A stretch of DNA of 64,000 nucleotides, taken from the NCBI RefSeq assembly GCF_000364705.1, contig NZ_AQOH01000144.1:1-64000 (forward strand). Direction: 5' to 3'. A program made the position numbers and the translations under genes. Shown here in pieces: positions 52,228-60,207 of the stretch. Under the pieces are notes generated by a model, which was not told the origin of the DNA, searched no databases, and was given only the letters and a program-made list of their open reading frames with translations. This DNA comes from Pseudomonas fuscovaginae SE-1 (GTDB taxonomy: Bacteria > Pseudomonadota > Gammaproteobacteria > Pseudomonadales > Pseudomonadaceae). The first letter of the stretch is position 1. Each line of letters starts with the position of its first letter.

Positions 52228-53247
52228 TCAGCGGTACAGCAGGCGTTCCGCCAACTCGTCTGCGACCCGCGCTGGCGAACGCTTCTCTGCCTGGGCATGG
52301 GCAAAGACCTCCGTCAGCCGCGCACCGATGCGTGACAGGTGCGCGGTGATGTCCGCCAGTTCCTCGCCCTGGTGCCTGAGCGCCACATAGATCAACCCTC
52401 CGGAATTGATCACATAATCCGGCGCATAGAGAATCCCGCGTTTTTCCAACTGATCGGCAACATTCAGAGTGGTCAACTGCGTATTGGCGGAGCCGGCAAC
52501 CGCCGCGCAACGCAGTTGCATCACGCTCTGGCTGGTGAGGACATTGCCCAGGCCGCAGGGCGCGAAGATATCGCAGGGTGTGCTGATCAGCGCCTCGCTC
52601 GCGACTGGATGGGCATTGAGCTGTTCCATCGCCAGTTGCACCTTGCCCTGGTCGTTGTCGCTGACCAGCAATTCCGCCCCTACCGCGTGCAGTTGTTCGG
52701 CCAGGGCATAACCGACGTTGCCCAGGCCCTGGACCGCCACGCGCAGGCCTTCAAGATTGTCGCTGCCCAGGCGCGCCATGGCCGTGGCACGGATGCCGGC
52801 GAATACCCCCAGGGCCGCGTACGGCGACGGGTCGCCCGCGCTGGTGGTGCTGGTGACATGTCGGGTGTACTGGGCGATGCAATCCATGTCGGCCGTTGAC
52901 GTGCCGCTGTCGATCGCGGTGATGTAGCGGCCATCGAGTTGTTCGATACAGCGGCCGAAGGCCTCGAACAACGCCGCCCGGCTCTCGACATGGGCGGGCC
53001 GGATGATCACCGCCTTGCCACCCCCTACCGGCAGGCCGGCCAGGGCCGCCTTGTAGCTCATGCCCTGGGCCAGGCGAATGGCATCGGTCATGGCGGATTC
53101 ATCGTCAGGATAGGCCAGGTAACGACAGCCACCCAGCGCCGGTCCGAGGCGACGGTTATGGATGGCGATCACCGCCTTCAACCCGGTGACCGGGTCGACG
53201 CTGAGGTGCAGCGATTCAAGGCGAGTGCTTTGCATGAGAGCAAACAT
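52228..53247 (-). CDS. Leu/Val/Phe-type amino acid dehydrogenase
   Basis: NAD-dependent oxidative deamination of a branched-chain or aromatic amino acid. The 339 residues contain the glycine-rich active-site block (SYKAALAGLPVGGGKAVI) with the catalytic lysine, an Asp in the DMDCIAQYTRHV region, and a C-terminal Rossmann domain (VAVQGLGNVGYALAEQL, GxGxxG). Size and sequence fit the leucine dehydrogenase group rather than the 410-450-residue glutamate dehydrogenases. Substrate preference cannot be fixed by reading alone. Confidence 0.9.
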   Translation of the reverse strand: MFALMQSTRLESLHLSVDPVTGLKAVIAIHNRRLGPALGGCRYLAYPDDESAMTDAIRLAQGMSYKAALAGLPVGGGKAVIIRPAHVESRAALFEAFGRCIEQLDGRYITAIDSGTSTADMDCIAQYTRHVTSTTSAGDPSPYAALGVFAGIRATAMARLGSDNLEGLRVAVQGLGNVGYALAEQLHAVGAELLVSDNDQGKVQLAMEQLNAHPVASEALISTPCDIFAPCGLGNVLTSQSVMQLRCAAVAGSANTQLTTLNVADQLEKRGILYAPDYVINSGGLIYVALRHQGEELADITAHLSRIGARLTEVFAHAQAEKRSPARVADELAERLLYR

Positions 53248-53430
53248 CGAATAGCCCCCTGATCACTTCTTGTACACAGCGAGTATAGGCTCCGCCGCAA
53301 AGAATGCCGAAGTACCGGGGAATAAGCCGGCCAGCGTTGCAGGCTTTATGACATAACCCGCCAGCGGCCTCCAAGCCACTGGACGAAAGCCCGCAGCAGC
53401 GCTAAAACAGAGCATCTGCCGGAGATTTCG

Positions 53431-54234
53431 ATGAACCCCCGCCAAGCTTTTTTTGCCTGTCTGGAGCGCACGCCGCCCGCGGTGTTCGAAGCGGCGTTGT
53501 GGATCGCCGCCGAACATGATCCCAAGGTGCGGCCCGAAAACCTGCTGCGCGAGTTCAAGGACCTGCAACAACGGGTCAGCGCCGGGCTGCCGCTGTTGCC
53601 GGTCAGCGAGCTGGCACAGCCACTGCTGCGACGGATGAATGAACTGGGTTTCCAGCAGGACGAGTTCACCCCCCTGAGGCCCCACGCCGCGCTGCTCGAC
53701 AAGGTCCTGCAACGTCGTCGCGGTCAGCCACTGGTACTGGCACTGATCGCCCTGGAGCTGGCCCGTGGCCTGGAGATTCCGCTGGTGGGGATCAATTTTC
53801 CCGGGCATTTCCTGCTCCGGGTGCCGGGAGCGGACCATCTGCTCGATCCCTGCGGCGGCCGCCGTCTCTATCCCAACGATTGCCGTGAGTTGCTCAGCCG
53901 CCAATATGGCCCAGGCATGCAACTGAGCGCCGAGCACATGCAGACCGCGACGCCGCTGGAGATGCTGCAGCGCCTGTCACGCAACCTGCGACAACTGCAC
54001 CTGGCCAACGACGACTTCCTCGCCGGCCTGCGCGATGCCGAACGGGTCCTGGAACTCGGCCAGGGCAACGCCAGCGACTACCTGGCCCGCGCCAGCCTGT
54101 ACCAGAAACTCGACTGCCCGCGGGCCGAGCGCTATGACCTGGAACGCGCCCTGCTGCTCAGCGACGACCCGATCCAGCGCCTGCGCCTGACGGAACGGCT
54201 GGGCCGGCTGCCGCCCGATACCGTCGTGCATTAG
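53431..54234 (+). CDS. SirB1 family protein (transglutaminase-like with TPR tail)
   Basis: A 267-residue protein. The N-terminal two thirds carry the transglutaminase-like core of the SirB1/DUF1347 group (RRGQPLVLALIALELARGLEIPLVGINFPGHFLL, then LLDPCGGRRL). The usual catalytic cysteine position in the core reads as a non-cysteine, as in most SirB1 proteins. The C-terminal third holds TPR-like helices (LHLANDDFLAGLRDAERVLEL, then DYLARASLYQKLD). Cytoplasmic, monocistronic, function unknown. Confidence 0.85.
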   Translation: MNPRQAFFACLERTPPAVFEAALWIAAEHDPKVRPENLLREFKDLQQRVSAGLPLLPVSELAQPLLRRMNELGFQQDEFTPLRPHAALLDKVLQRRRGQPLVLALIALELARGLEIPLVGINFPGHFLLRVPGADHLLDPCGGRRLYPNDCRELLSRQYGPGMQLSAEHMQTATPLEMLQRLSRNLRQLHLANDDFLAGLRDAERVLELGQGNASDYLARASLYQKLDCPRAERYDLERALLLSDDPIQRLRLTERLGRLPPDTVVH

Positions 54235-54316
54235 CAGGACACCGGATACGGATCAATCGCGGTCATCGAGCATTAGCGGACAACCATCAGACTCAGCATT
54301 TCATTTTTTGGCTTTA

Positions 54317-54345
54317 TTGAAATGCACTCCTCTCATCGCTATGCT
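54317..54345 (+). promoter_or_regulatory. sigma-70 promoter of the fic gene
   Basis: TTGAAA at 54317-54322 and TATGCT at 54340-54345 with ideal 17-bp spacing. The transcript would start about 20 bases before the chosen ATG at 54371. Confidence 0.6.
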
Positions 54346-54358
54346 CATTTCAAATGAG
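54344..54358. promoter_or_regulatory. palindromic operator candidate at the fic promoter
   Basis: CTCATTT-C-AAATGAG is a perfect 15-bp palindrome that overlaps the end of the -10 box and the start-point region. A dimeric repressor here would block the promoter; the winged-helix tail of the Fic protein itself is a candidate binder. Confidence 0.55.
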
Positions 54359-54370
54359 AGTTTTTTTGAA

Positions 54371-55732
54371 ATGACCATGATCAAGGCTCCACCACCGACT
54401 CTTCTCAGTCCCTATGCAACCATCATCGAAAAGCATATGGGGATGCTCGAGGTGTATCTGGAACTCGCACAGGCAGTCGATGCCAGGGGGCGCTACCGGC
54501 ATTTCGACGAACTGCGTTTTCGCTGGCCCAAGGGGGTGGACCCACAGCTGGCCTGGGCTGTCGTCAAGGTCGAACGCAAGAAACAACAAAGGAACGTACT
54601 CTCGCTCGGCGATCCGTCACTCCCTTGCCCCCTGTTCTATACACCAGCGATGCATATCGCCATTTCCGCCTGCGATCAGCACACGACCACAGCGGCCCTG
54701 GAATGGATGTGTTCGAAAATTGGCGAGGAAAAGCACCTGCAGTACCTGCTCAAGGATCTGGTCGAAGACGAAGCGATCAGCAGCAGCCAACTGGAAGGTG
54801 CAGCCACCACCACAAGGGCGGCCAAGGAACTGTTGAAGCGTGCTCGGGGCCCGAGAACACCTGATGAAAAAATGATCATCGGCAACTTCAAGATGATGAA
54901 ACTGGCCTGGGAATGCAGGGACCGTGAACTCTCGCTGGAACTGATCACCGAGTTGCATCAGGCAGGGGTCGAAGGCATCGACGACGAACACTATCATCCC
55001 GGTGCCCTGAGGAATGACGACAATATCGTCATCGAGGATGGCAGGGGCGATGTGGTCCACCAACCACCTCCCGCGGCACATCTCGCCGCACGCCTTCTTC
55101 AGATCTGCGAATGGATCAATACCAGCCATTCGGACATGAGCAACCTCAGCTACATCCACCCGCTCATGAAGGCAATCATTCTTCACTTCGCGATAGGGTT
55201 CGAGCACCCGTTCCATGATGGTAACGGCCGCGTCGCCCGCTCGCTGTTCTACTGGTATCTGTTCAAGAGGGGATTCGGCGCGTTCCGTTACATCGCCATC
55301 AGCACCTTGCTGAAATCGGCGCCCATACAATATGGAAAGAGCTACCTGTACACGGAAACGGATGACATGGACCTGACCTACTTCGTTGACTGCCAGTGCC
55401 GTGTCATCACCCGTGCCATCGGAGAATTCAAGAAAACCTACGACGCCACTGTCGAGTCGATGAACCGGTTCAATACATTTCTGTACGAATCCGGCCTCTA
55501 CGCGAAGCTCTCGGAAAAGCAGCGGGTCGTGTTCAATGTCGCAAAATCCGGTGTGGCGCAACAATTCACCGTCACCGGCGTGAAGGACAATCTCGGTTGC
55601 GCCTACAACACGGCGGCGGCGGTACTGAGCGGTCTCGTCGAGCTGAATCTGTTCAGGAAGCGCAAGGTGGGGAATGAATGGATCTATGAAATGATCGAGG
55701 CGACAGCCATCCAGAAAAACTGGAAGGCATGA
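54371..55732 (+). CDS. Fic family protein, class II with winged-helix C-terminus
   Basis: An enzyme that usually transfers AMP to a target hydroxyl. From ATG 54371 it has 453 residues. The inhibitory helix motif [S/T]xxxE[G/N] appears as SSQLEG with Glu142, ahead of the Fic core, so it is a self-inhibited class II type. The catalytic loop HPFHDGNGR is complete with His279. The C-terminus (about 375-440) looks like a winged helix (QQFTVTGVKDNLGCAYNTAAAVLSGLVELNLF) as in Fic proteins that bind DNA. Upstream in-frame starts at 54341 and 54308 lie inside the promoter and are rejected. Base usage here is a little less GC-rich than its neighbours. Confidence 0.92.
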   Translation: MTMIKAPPPTLLSPYATIIEKHMGMLEVYLELAQAVDARGRYRHFDELRFRWPKGVDPQLAWAVVKVERKKQQRNVLSLGDPSLPCPLFYTPAMHIAISACDQHTTTAALEWMCSKIGEEKHLQYLLKDLVEDEAISSSQLEGAATTTRAAKELLKRARGPRTPDEKMIIGNFKMMKLAWECRDRELSLELITELHQAGVEGIDDEHYHPGALRNDDNIVIEDGRGDVVHQPPPAAHLAARLLQICEWINTSHSDMSNLSYIHPLMKAIILHFAIGFEHPFHDGNGRVARSLFYWYLFKRGFGAFRYIAISTLLKSAPIQYGKSYLYTETDDMDLTYFVDCQCRVITRAIGEFKKTYDATVESMNRFNTFLYESGLYAKLSEKQRVVFNVAKSGVAQQFTVTGVKDNLGCAYNTAAAVLSGLVELNLFRKRKVGNEWIYEMIEATAIQKNWKA

Positions 55733-55775
55733 AGCGGGCCCGATCAGGAACATCGAGCCCCACTCATAGCGGTCC

Positions 55776-56414
55776 TCAGGCCGGGGTATCCGGCTGGTTG
55801 GCCGGGTGGGCCTGAACGAACGCCGGATGCTGCTGCGCCAGCGCCGCGACCCGGCGAATGCGCGGGTAGGCCTCCAGCGGCACCTTGAAGCGCTCGGCTG
55901 CGTACAGTTGCGGAATCAGGTAGACGTCCGCCAATCCCGGCTCGCTGCCGAAGCAGTAGCCACTCTCGCCGACCAACTGCTCGATGGCGGCCAGCCCCTG
56001 GGTGATCCAGTGCCCGATCCACTCCTGCACCTGCTGTTCATCGTGCCCCCACTGGCGGAGCAGGTTGAGCACGCTGACGTTGTGCAACGGATGGATATCG
56101 CAGCCGATCAACGCTGCCACCGCCCGCTCCTGGGCCCGGGTCGACAGGTCCCGGGACAACAGCGGCACCTGTGGATAACGCTCCTCCAGAAACTCGATGA
56201 TCGCCGGCGACTGGGTCAGCAGATGGCCGGCATCGGTGCGCAGCGCCGGTACCCGCCCCTGGGGGTTGAGTGCCAGGTACGCCGGCTGGCGGTGCTCACC
56301 GCCCCCCGGCGCGATCAGGTTGACCGGTAGCGCGTGATAGTCCAGGCCCTTGAGTGCCAGGGCGATCCGCACCCGATAGGACGAGGTCGAGCGGTAGTAC
56401 GTGTAAAGCTCCAT
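55776..56414 (-). CDS. maiA: maleylacetoacetate isomerase
   Basis: A zeta-class glutathione S-transferase fold enzyme that isomerises maleylacetoacetate to fumarylacetoacetate in tyrosine/phenylalanine breakdown. The 212 residues start with the catalytic thioredoxin-like domain (YYRSTSSYRVRIALALKG, whose SSxxS-type serine lies near residue 10) and continue with the helical C-domain. Last gene of the minus-strand hmg operon, 12 bp after fahA. Confidence 0.95.
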   Translation of the reverse strand: MELYTYYRSTSSYRVRIALALKGLDYHALPVNLIAPGGGEHRQPAYLALNPQGRVPALRTDAGHLLTQSPAIIEFLEERYPQVPLLSRDLSTRAQERAVAALIGCDIHPLHNVSVLNLLRQWGHDEQQVQEWIGHWITQGLAAIEQLVGESGYCFGSEPGLADVYLIPQLYAAERFKVPLEAYPRIRRVAALAQQHPAFVQAHPANQPDTPA

Positions 56415-56426
56415 GACTCGCTCCTC

Positions 56427-57731
56427 TCAACGCGCCGGCACGACCCTGCCGCGACACTCGCCAAAGCCGATCGAGGCAAAGCCCTCGCGGCGGCAGCGCG
56501 CGCGCAGGATGATTTCGTCGCCATCCTCAAGGAAACGGCGCAGTTCGCCCGAAGGCAGTTCCACGGGTTTCTTGCCACCCTCGGTGATCTCCAGCAGGCT
56601 GCCGAACTGACCGGCCTCGGGGCCGGACAGGGTGCCGGAGCCGAACAGGTCGCCGGCCTGCAACTGGCAGCCGTTGACACTGTGATGCGCAACCATCTGT
56701 GCCACGGTCCAGTACATGTGGCGGGTGTTGCTCAGGGTCAGGCGTTGCGGCGGCAGTTGCTGCTCGCGCATGGCTTCGGTCTGCAGCAGCACTTCCAGTT
56801 CGATATCGAAGGCACCCGCCTCCTGGTCGTGCTGGTCGAGCAGGTACGGCAGCGGTTGTGGATCGCCCGCGGGGCGTACCGGCTGGGCCCTGCGGAACGG
56901 CTCCAGGGCCTCGGCGGTCACCACCCAGGGCGAAACGCTGGTGATGAAGCTTTTCGACAGGAACGGCCCGAGTGGCTGGTATTCCCAGGCCTGCACGTCA
57001 CGTGCCGACCAGTCGTTGAGCAGGCAGTAGCCGGCAATGTGCTGCGCCGCATCGCCGATGGCGATCGACTCGCCCATGGCGTTGCCCTGGCCGATCCAGA
57101 TGCCCAGCTCCAGTTCGTAGTCCAGGCGGGCGCAAGGGCCGAACACCGGTTCGGTCTGCCCGGCCGGCAGGGTCTGGCCCTTGGGACGAATCACGTCGGT
57201 GCCGGATGGACGCACGGTCGAGGCCCGGCCGTGGTAGCCAATCGGCACATGCTTGTAGTTGGGCAACAACGGGTTGTCGGGGCGGAACAGCTTGCCGACG
57301 TTTTGTGCGTGCTCGATGCCGACGTAGAAATCGGTGTAGTCACCGATCTTCGCCGGCAGGTGCATGACGCAGTCGGCCGCCAGCGGCAACAGCTTGGAAG
57401 CCTCAGCCTCAATGCGGTCACGCAGGCCGCTGTTTTCCTCGAACAGCTCCAGCAGGCGTTGGCGCAGGGCCTGGCGCGCGCCGCGGCCCAGTTCGAAGAA
57501 AGCATTCAGTTGGCCGCCACGGGTGGCTTCGACCGCGCTCCTGGCCGCGCCGTCGAACAGGCCGGCGTCCAGCGCGGCCTGCAGGTCGAAGATATGCTCG
57601 CCGATCGCCACGCCGCTGCGCGGGGCCGAGCCCTGCTGGCTGAAGATGCCCAGTGGCAGGTTCTGTAACGGGAAATCGGGGTGTCCGTTGGCGGATGCGA
57701 CCCAGCTGCGCGCAAGGTTGGGTTGAGTCAT
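56427..57731 (-). CDS. fahA: fumarylacetoacetase
   Basis: Final enzyme of homogentisate degradation, hydrolysing fumarylacetoacetate to fumarate and acetoacetate. The 434 residues include the N-terminal SH3-like domain and the metal-binding catalytic domain, with the usual blocks YTDFYVGIEHAQNVGKLFRPD, YELELGIWIGQGNAMG and NDWSARDVQAWEYQPLGPFLSKSF. Known as hmgB in P. putida. Three bases separate it from the hmgA stop, so translation is probably coupled. Confidence 0.96.
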   Translation of the reverse strand: MTQPNLARSWVASANGHPDFPLQNLPLGIFSQQGSAPRSGVAIGEHIFDLQAALDAGLFDGAARSAVEATRGGQLNAFFELGRGARQALRQRLLELFEENSGLRDRIEAEASKLLPLAADCVMHLPAKIGDYTDFYVGIEHAQNVGKLFRPDNPLLPNYKHVPIGYHGRASTVRPSGTDVIRPKGQTLPAGQTEPVFGPCARLDYELELGIWIGQGNAMGESIAIGDAAQHIAGYCLLNDWSARDVQAWEYQPLGPFLSKSFITSVSPWVVTAEALEPFRRAQPVRPAGDPQPLPYLLDQHDQEAGAFDIELEVLLQTEAMREQQLPPQRLTLSNTRHMYWTVAQMVAHHSVNGCQLQAGDLFGSGTLSGPEAGQFGSLLEITEGGKKPVELPSGELRRFLEDGDEIILRARCRREGFASIGFGECRGRVVPAR

Positions 57732-57734
57732 GGG

Positions 57735-59033
57735 TTATCTCCGATCCGGGGTGAAGGTGTTGGGCAGGCTTGCCCAGCAGGCGTCGTAATTGTTCTGCAA
57801 CTGCGGGCAGTCGAGGGCGAAGCGGCTCGGACGCAGCACCTGGCTGGTCTCGAACATGAAAGCCATGGTGTTGTCGATCTTGCTCGGCGCCAGCTCGGCG
57901 GCGATCGCCTTGCTGCAGGTCTCGCCATCCGGCCCGTGGGCACTCATGCAGCTGTGCAGGGAGGCGCCGCCCGGCAGGAAACCCTCGGCCTTGGCGTCGT
58001 AGGCGCCGTGGATCAACCCCATGAACTCGTTCATCAGGTTGCGGTGGAACCATGGCGGACGGAAGGTGTTCTCGGCCACCATCCAGCGCGGCGGGAAGAT
58101 CACGAAGTCGAGGTTGGCCATGCCCGGTACGCTGGTCGGCGAGGTCAGCACAGTGAAGATCGACGGGTCCGGGTGGTCGAAGCTGACCGTGCCGATGGTG
58201 TTGAACCGGCGCAGGTCGTATTTGTACGGCACGTTGTTGCCGTGCCAGGCGACCACGTTGAGCGGCGAATGATCCAGCTCGCAGCCCCACAGCTCACCGA
58301 GGAATTTCTGCACCAGGGTGGTCGGCTGCCCACGGTCCTCGTAATGGGCCACGGGAGCCAGGAAGTCACGCGGGTTGGCCAGGCCGTTGCTGCCGATCGG
58401 CCCCAGGTCCGGCAGGCGCAGCGGCGCGCCATGGTTCTCCGCGACATAACCACGGGCCTGCGCATCGAGCAGCTCGATACGGAATTTTATCCCGCGCGGC
58501 AGCACGGCGATTTCCAGCGGTTCGAGTTCCAACACCCCCAGTTCGGTGGCGATGCGCAGGCGTCCCTGCTCCGGCACCAGCAGCAGTTCGCCATCAGCAT
58601 TGAAGAACACGCGCTCCATCGAACGGTTGGCGCGGTAGCTGTAGATGCTGATGCCTGCCGGCTTCTCTGGCGCCGAGTTGGCGACCATGCTCACCAGGCC
58701 ATCGATGAAATCCGTGGGTTGCTCCGGAATCGGCAACGGATTCCAGCGCAGGCGGTTGGGCGTGACCTCGCCCAGCGGGCCGCCGGCCAGTTGCCGCTCA
58801 AGCTTGGCGAACGCCGGGTGATTGGCCGAAGGCTGGATGCGATACAGCCAGGTCCGCCTGGCTTCGCTGCGGGCCATGGTGAACGCGGTGCCGGACAGCA
58901 GCTCGGTATAGAGCCCGTAGGGGGCCTTCTGTGGTGAGTTCTGGCCGACTGGCAGCGCACCGGGCAGCGCCTCGCTGCTGAATTCGTTACCGAAGCCGGA
59001 CTGATAGGCCGGCGCCGTGGAGTCGAGGTTCAT
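57735..59033 (-). CDS. hmgA: homogentisate 1,2-dioxygenase
   Basis: Non-haem iron dioxygenase that opens the ring of homogentisate to maleylacetoacetate. The 432 residues from ATG 59033 match the usual length; AGGAGG lies seven bases upstream and rules out the longer frame to 59090. Typical blocks are [19 protein letters not shown] at the N-terminus, [12 protein letters not shown] and [20 protein letters not shown] in the iron-binding cupin. First gene of hmgA-fahA-maiA; divergent from hmgR across a 181-bp region with palindromic operators. Loss of this gene gives brown pyomelanin in Pseudomonas. Confidence 0.97.
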   Translation of the reverse strand: MNLDSTAPAYQSGFGNEFSSEALPGALPVGQNSPQKAPYGLYTELLSGTAFTMARSEARRTWLYRIQPSANHPAFAKLERQLAGGPLGEVTPNRLRWNPLPIPEQPTDFIDGLVSMVANSAPEKPAGISIYSYRANRSMERVFFNADGELLLVPEQGRLRIATELGVLELEPLEIAVLPRGIKFRIELLDAQARGYVAENHGAPLRLPDLGPIGSNGLANPRDFLAPVAHYEDRGQPTTLVQKFLGELWGCELDHSPLNVVAWHGNNVPYKYDLRRFNTIGTVSFDHPDPSIFTVLTSPTSVPGMANLDFVIFPPRWMVAENTFRPPWFHRNLMNEFMGLIHGAYDAKAEGFLPGGASLHSCMSAHGPDGETCSKAIAAELAPSKIDNTMAFMFETSQVLRPSRFALDCPQLQNNYDACWASLPNTFTPDRR

Positions 59034-59124
59034 GGAGCCTCCTGGTGGAGTGGACCCGTGCCGGCCTCTCCGCTCGCGGACAGGCAACAAGGTCGGTTGT
59101 TTTTATAAGGTCGAAGTTATGAAT

Positions 59125-59158
59125 TGCGTAATTCGATTATGCAAAACGTAATTTGATT
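59125..59158. promoter_or_regulatory. candidate HmgR operators between hmgA and hmgR
   Basis: TGCGTAATTCGATTATGCA at 59125-59143 is an inverted repeat with one mismatch. Its core CGTAATTCGATT (59127-59138) recurs as CGTAATTTGATT at 59147-59158, exactly two helical turns (20 bp) on. Position between divergent hmgA and its IclR regulator makes it the likely HmgR binding region. Confidence 0.65.
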
Positions 59159-59214
59159 GCCTGTGCTCGTCAAGCTATAAAGACGCCCATTCGTCCCGGG
59201 ATCACATTGCCTCC

Positions 59215-60006
59215 ATGGAAAAGCCGCGCAGCAGCGACAGCAACGCCAAACAGAAAGTCCGCTCGGCCGAGGTCGGCACCGACATCCTCAAGGCCCTGGC
59301 CGAACTGTCGCCCAGCACCTCGCTGTCACGCCTGGCCGAGCATGTGCAGATGCCGGCGAGCAAGGTGCACCGTTACCTGCAGGCGCTGATCGCCAGCGGT
59401 TTCGCCGAGCAGAATGTGGCCACCAACCACTACGGCCTGGGTCGCGAGGCGCTGCGGGTCGGCCTGGCGGCGCTCAATGGCATGGATGTGCTGCAGGTGG
59501 CGGCCATGCCCCTGGCGGAACTGCGCGACGACCTGAATGAGAGCTGCTTCCTCGCGGTCTGGGGCAATCACGGAGCGACCGTGGTGCATATCGAGCCGGC
59601 GGTGCGCGCGGTGACGGTGGTCACGCAACTGGGTTCGGTGCTGCCGTTGCTCAGTTCGTCCACCGGGTTGGTGTTCAACGCCTTTCTGCCGGATCGCGAG
59701 ACCGTCGACCTGCGTGAAGCCGAGCTCAAGGCCGGCCATCCACACCCGCTGGCCGATGCCGCTACCTATGCCGTAACCTGCGAACAGATCCGCCAACGCG
59801 GGCTGCATTTCGTCCATGGCCTGCTGATGCCGGGAGTCGATGCGCTCTCGGCGCCGGTGTTCAATGCGCTGGGACAGGTGGTGGCGGTGTTGACGGTGGT
59901 GGGCCCGACTTCGCTGTTCCACGCCGATGAGAACGGCCCGGCGGCCAAGCGCCTGCTGGCGGCGAGCGAAGCGATCAGCTGGCGGATGGGTTACCAGAAA
60001 GGCTGA
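59215..60006 (+). CDS. hmgR: IclR family regulator of homogentisate pathway (HmgR)
   Basis: A 263-residue IclR-type repressor. The winged helix-turn-helix is at about 20-85 (SAEVGTDILKALAELSPSTSLSRLAEHVQMPASKVHRYLQAL), and the ligand-binding domain from about 95 on includes VWGNHGATVVHIEP. Homogentisate is the known inducer of HmgR in P. putida, where it represses hmgABC. Divergent placement next to hmgA gives the same assignment here. The Shine-Dalgarno sequence is weak. An 11-bp perfect inverted repeat follows the stop. Confidence 0.92.
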   Translation: MEKPRSSDSNAKQKVRSAEVGTDILKALAELSPSTSLSRLAEHVQMPASKVHRYLQALIASGFAEQNVATNHYGLGREALRVGLAALNGMDVLQVAAMPLAELRDDLNESCFLAVWGNHGATVVHIEPAVRAVTVVTQLGSVLPLLSSSTGLVFNAFLPDRETVDLREAELKAGHPHPLADAATYAVTCEQIRQRGLHFVHGLLMPGVDALSAPVFNALGQVVAVLTVVGPTSLFHADENGPAAKRLLAASEAISWRMGYQKG

Positions 60007-60027
60007 GGAAACGGCACTCTCCACTCT

Positions 60028-60076
60028 GGACTGCCCCCAGGAAGTTGGGCCCCCATCCAACAGATGGGGGCAGTCC
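60028..60076. repeat. nested hairpins after hmgR
   Basis: GGACTGCCCCC at 60028-60038 pairs with GGGGGCAGTCC at 60066-60076. Inside, CCCCCATC (60050-60057) can instead pair with GATGGGGG (60063-60070), giving mutually exclusive stems. No T-run follows, so it is not a textbook terminator. Confidence 0.6.
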
Positions 60077-60079
60077 ACC

Positions 60080-60185
60080 TTGTGGGAGCCGGCCGGGCGG
60101 CGCTCCGCTTGCTGGCGATAGCGCCAGGTCAGACACTGAAGAGTTGCCGGGCAGACCGCTATCGCCAGCCGGCCGGCTCCCACAA
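60080..60185. repeat. BIME: inverted REP pair after hmgR
   Basis: TTGTGGGAGCCGGCCGG begins the first arm (60080) and the inverse arm CGCTATCGCCAGCCGGCCGG with CTCCCACAA ends at 60185. It lies between convergent hmgR and the LuxR-type gene. Confidence 0.85.
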
Positions 60186-60207
60186 AGAGCGAGCGGTGTT
60201 GTTCCTC

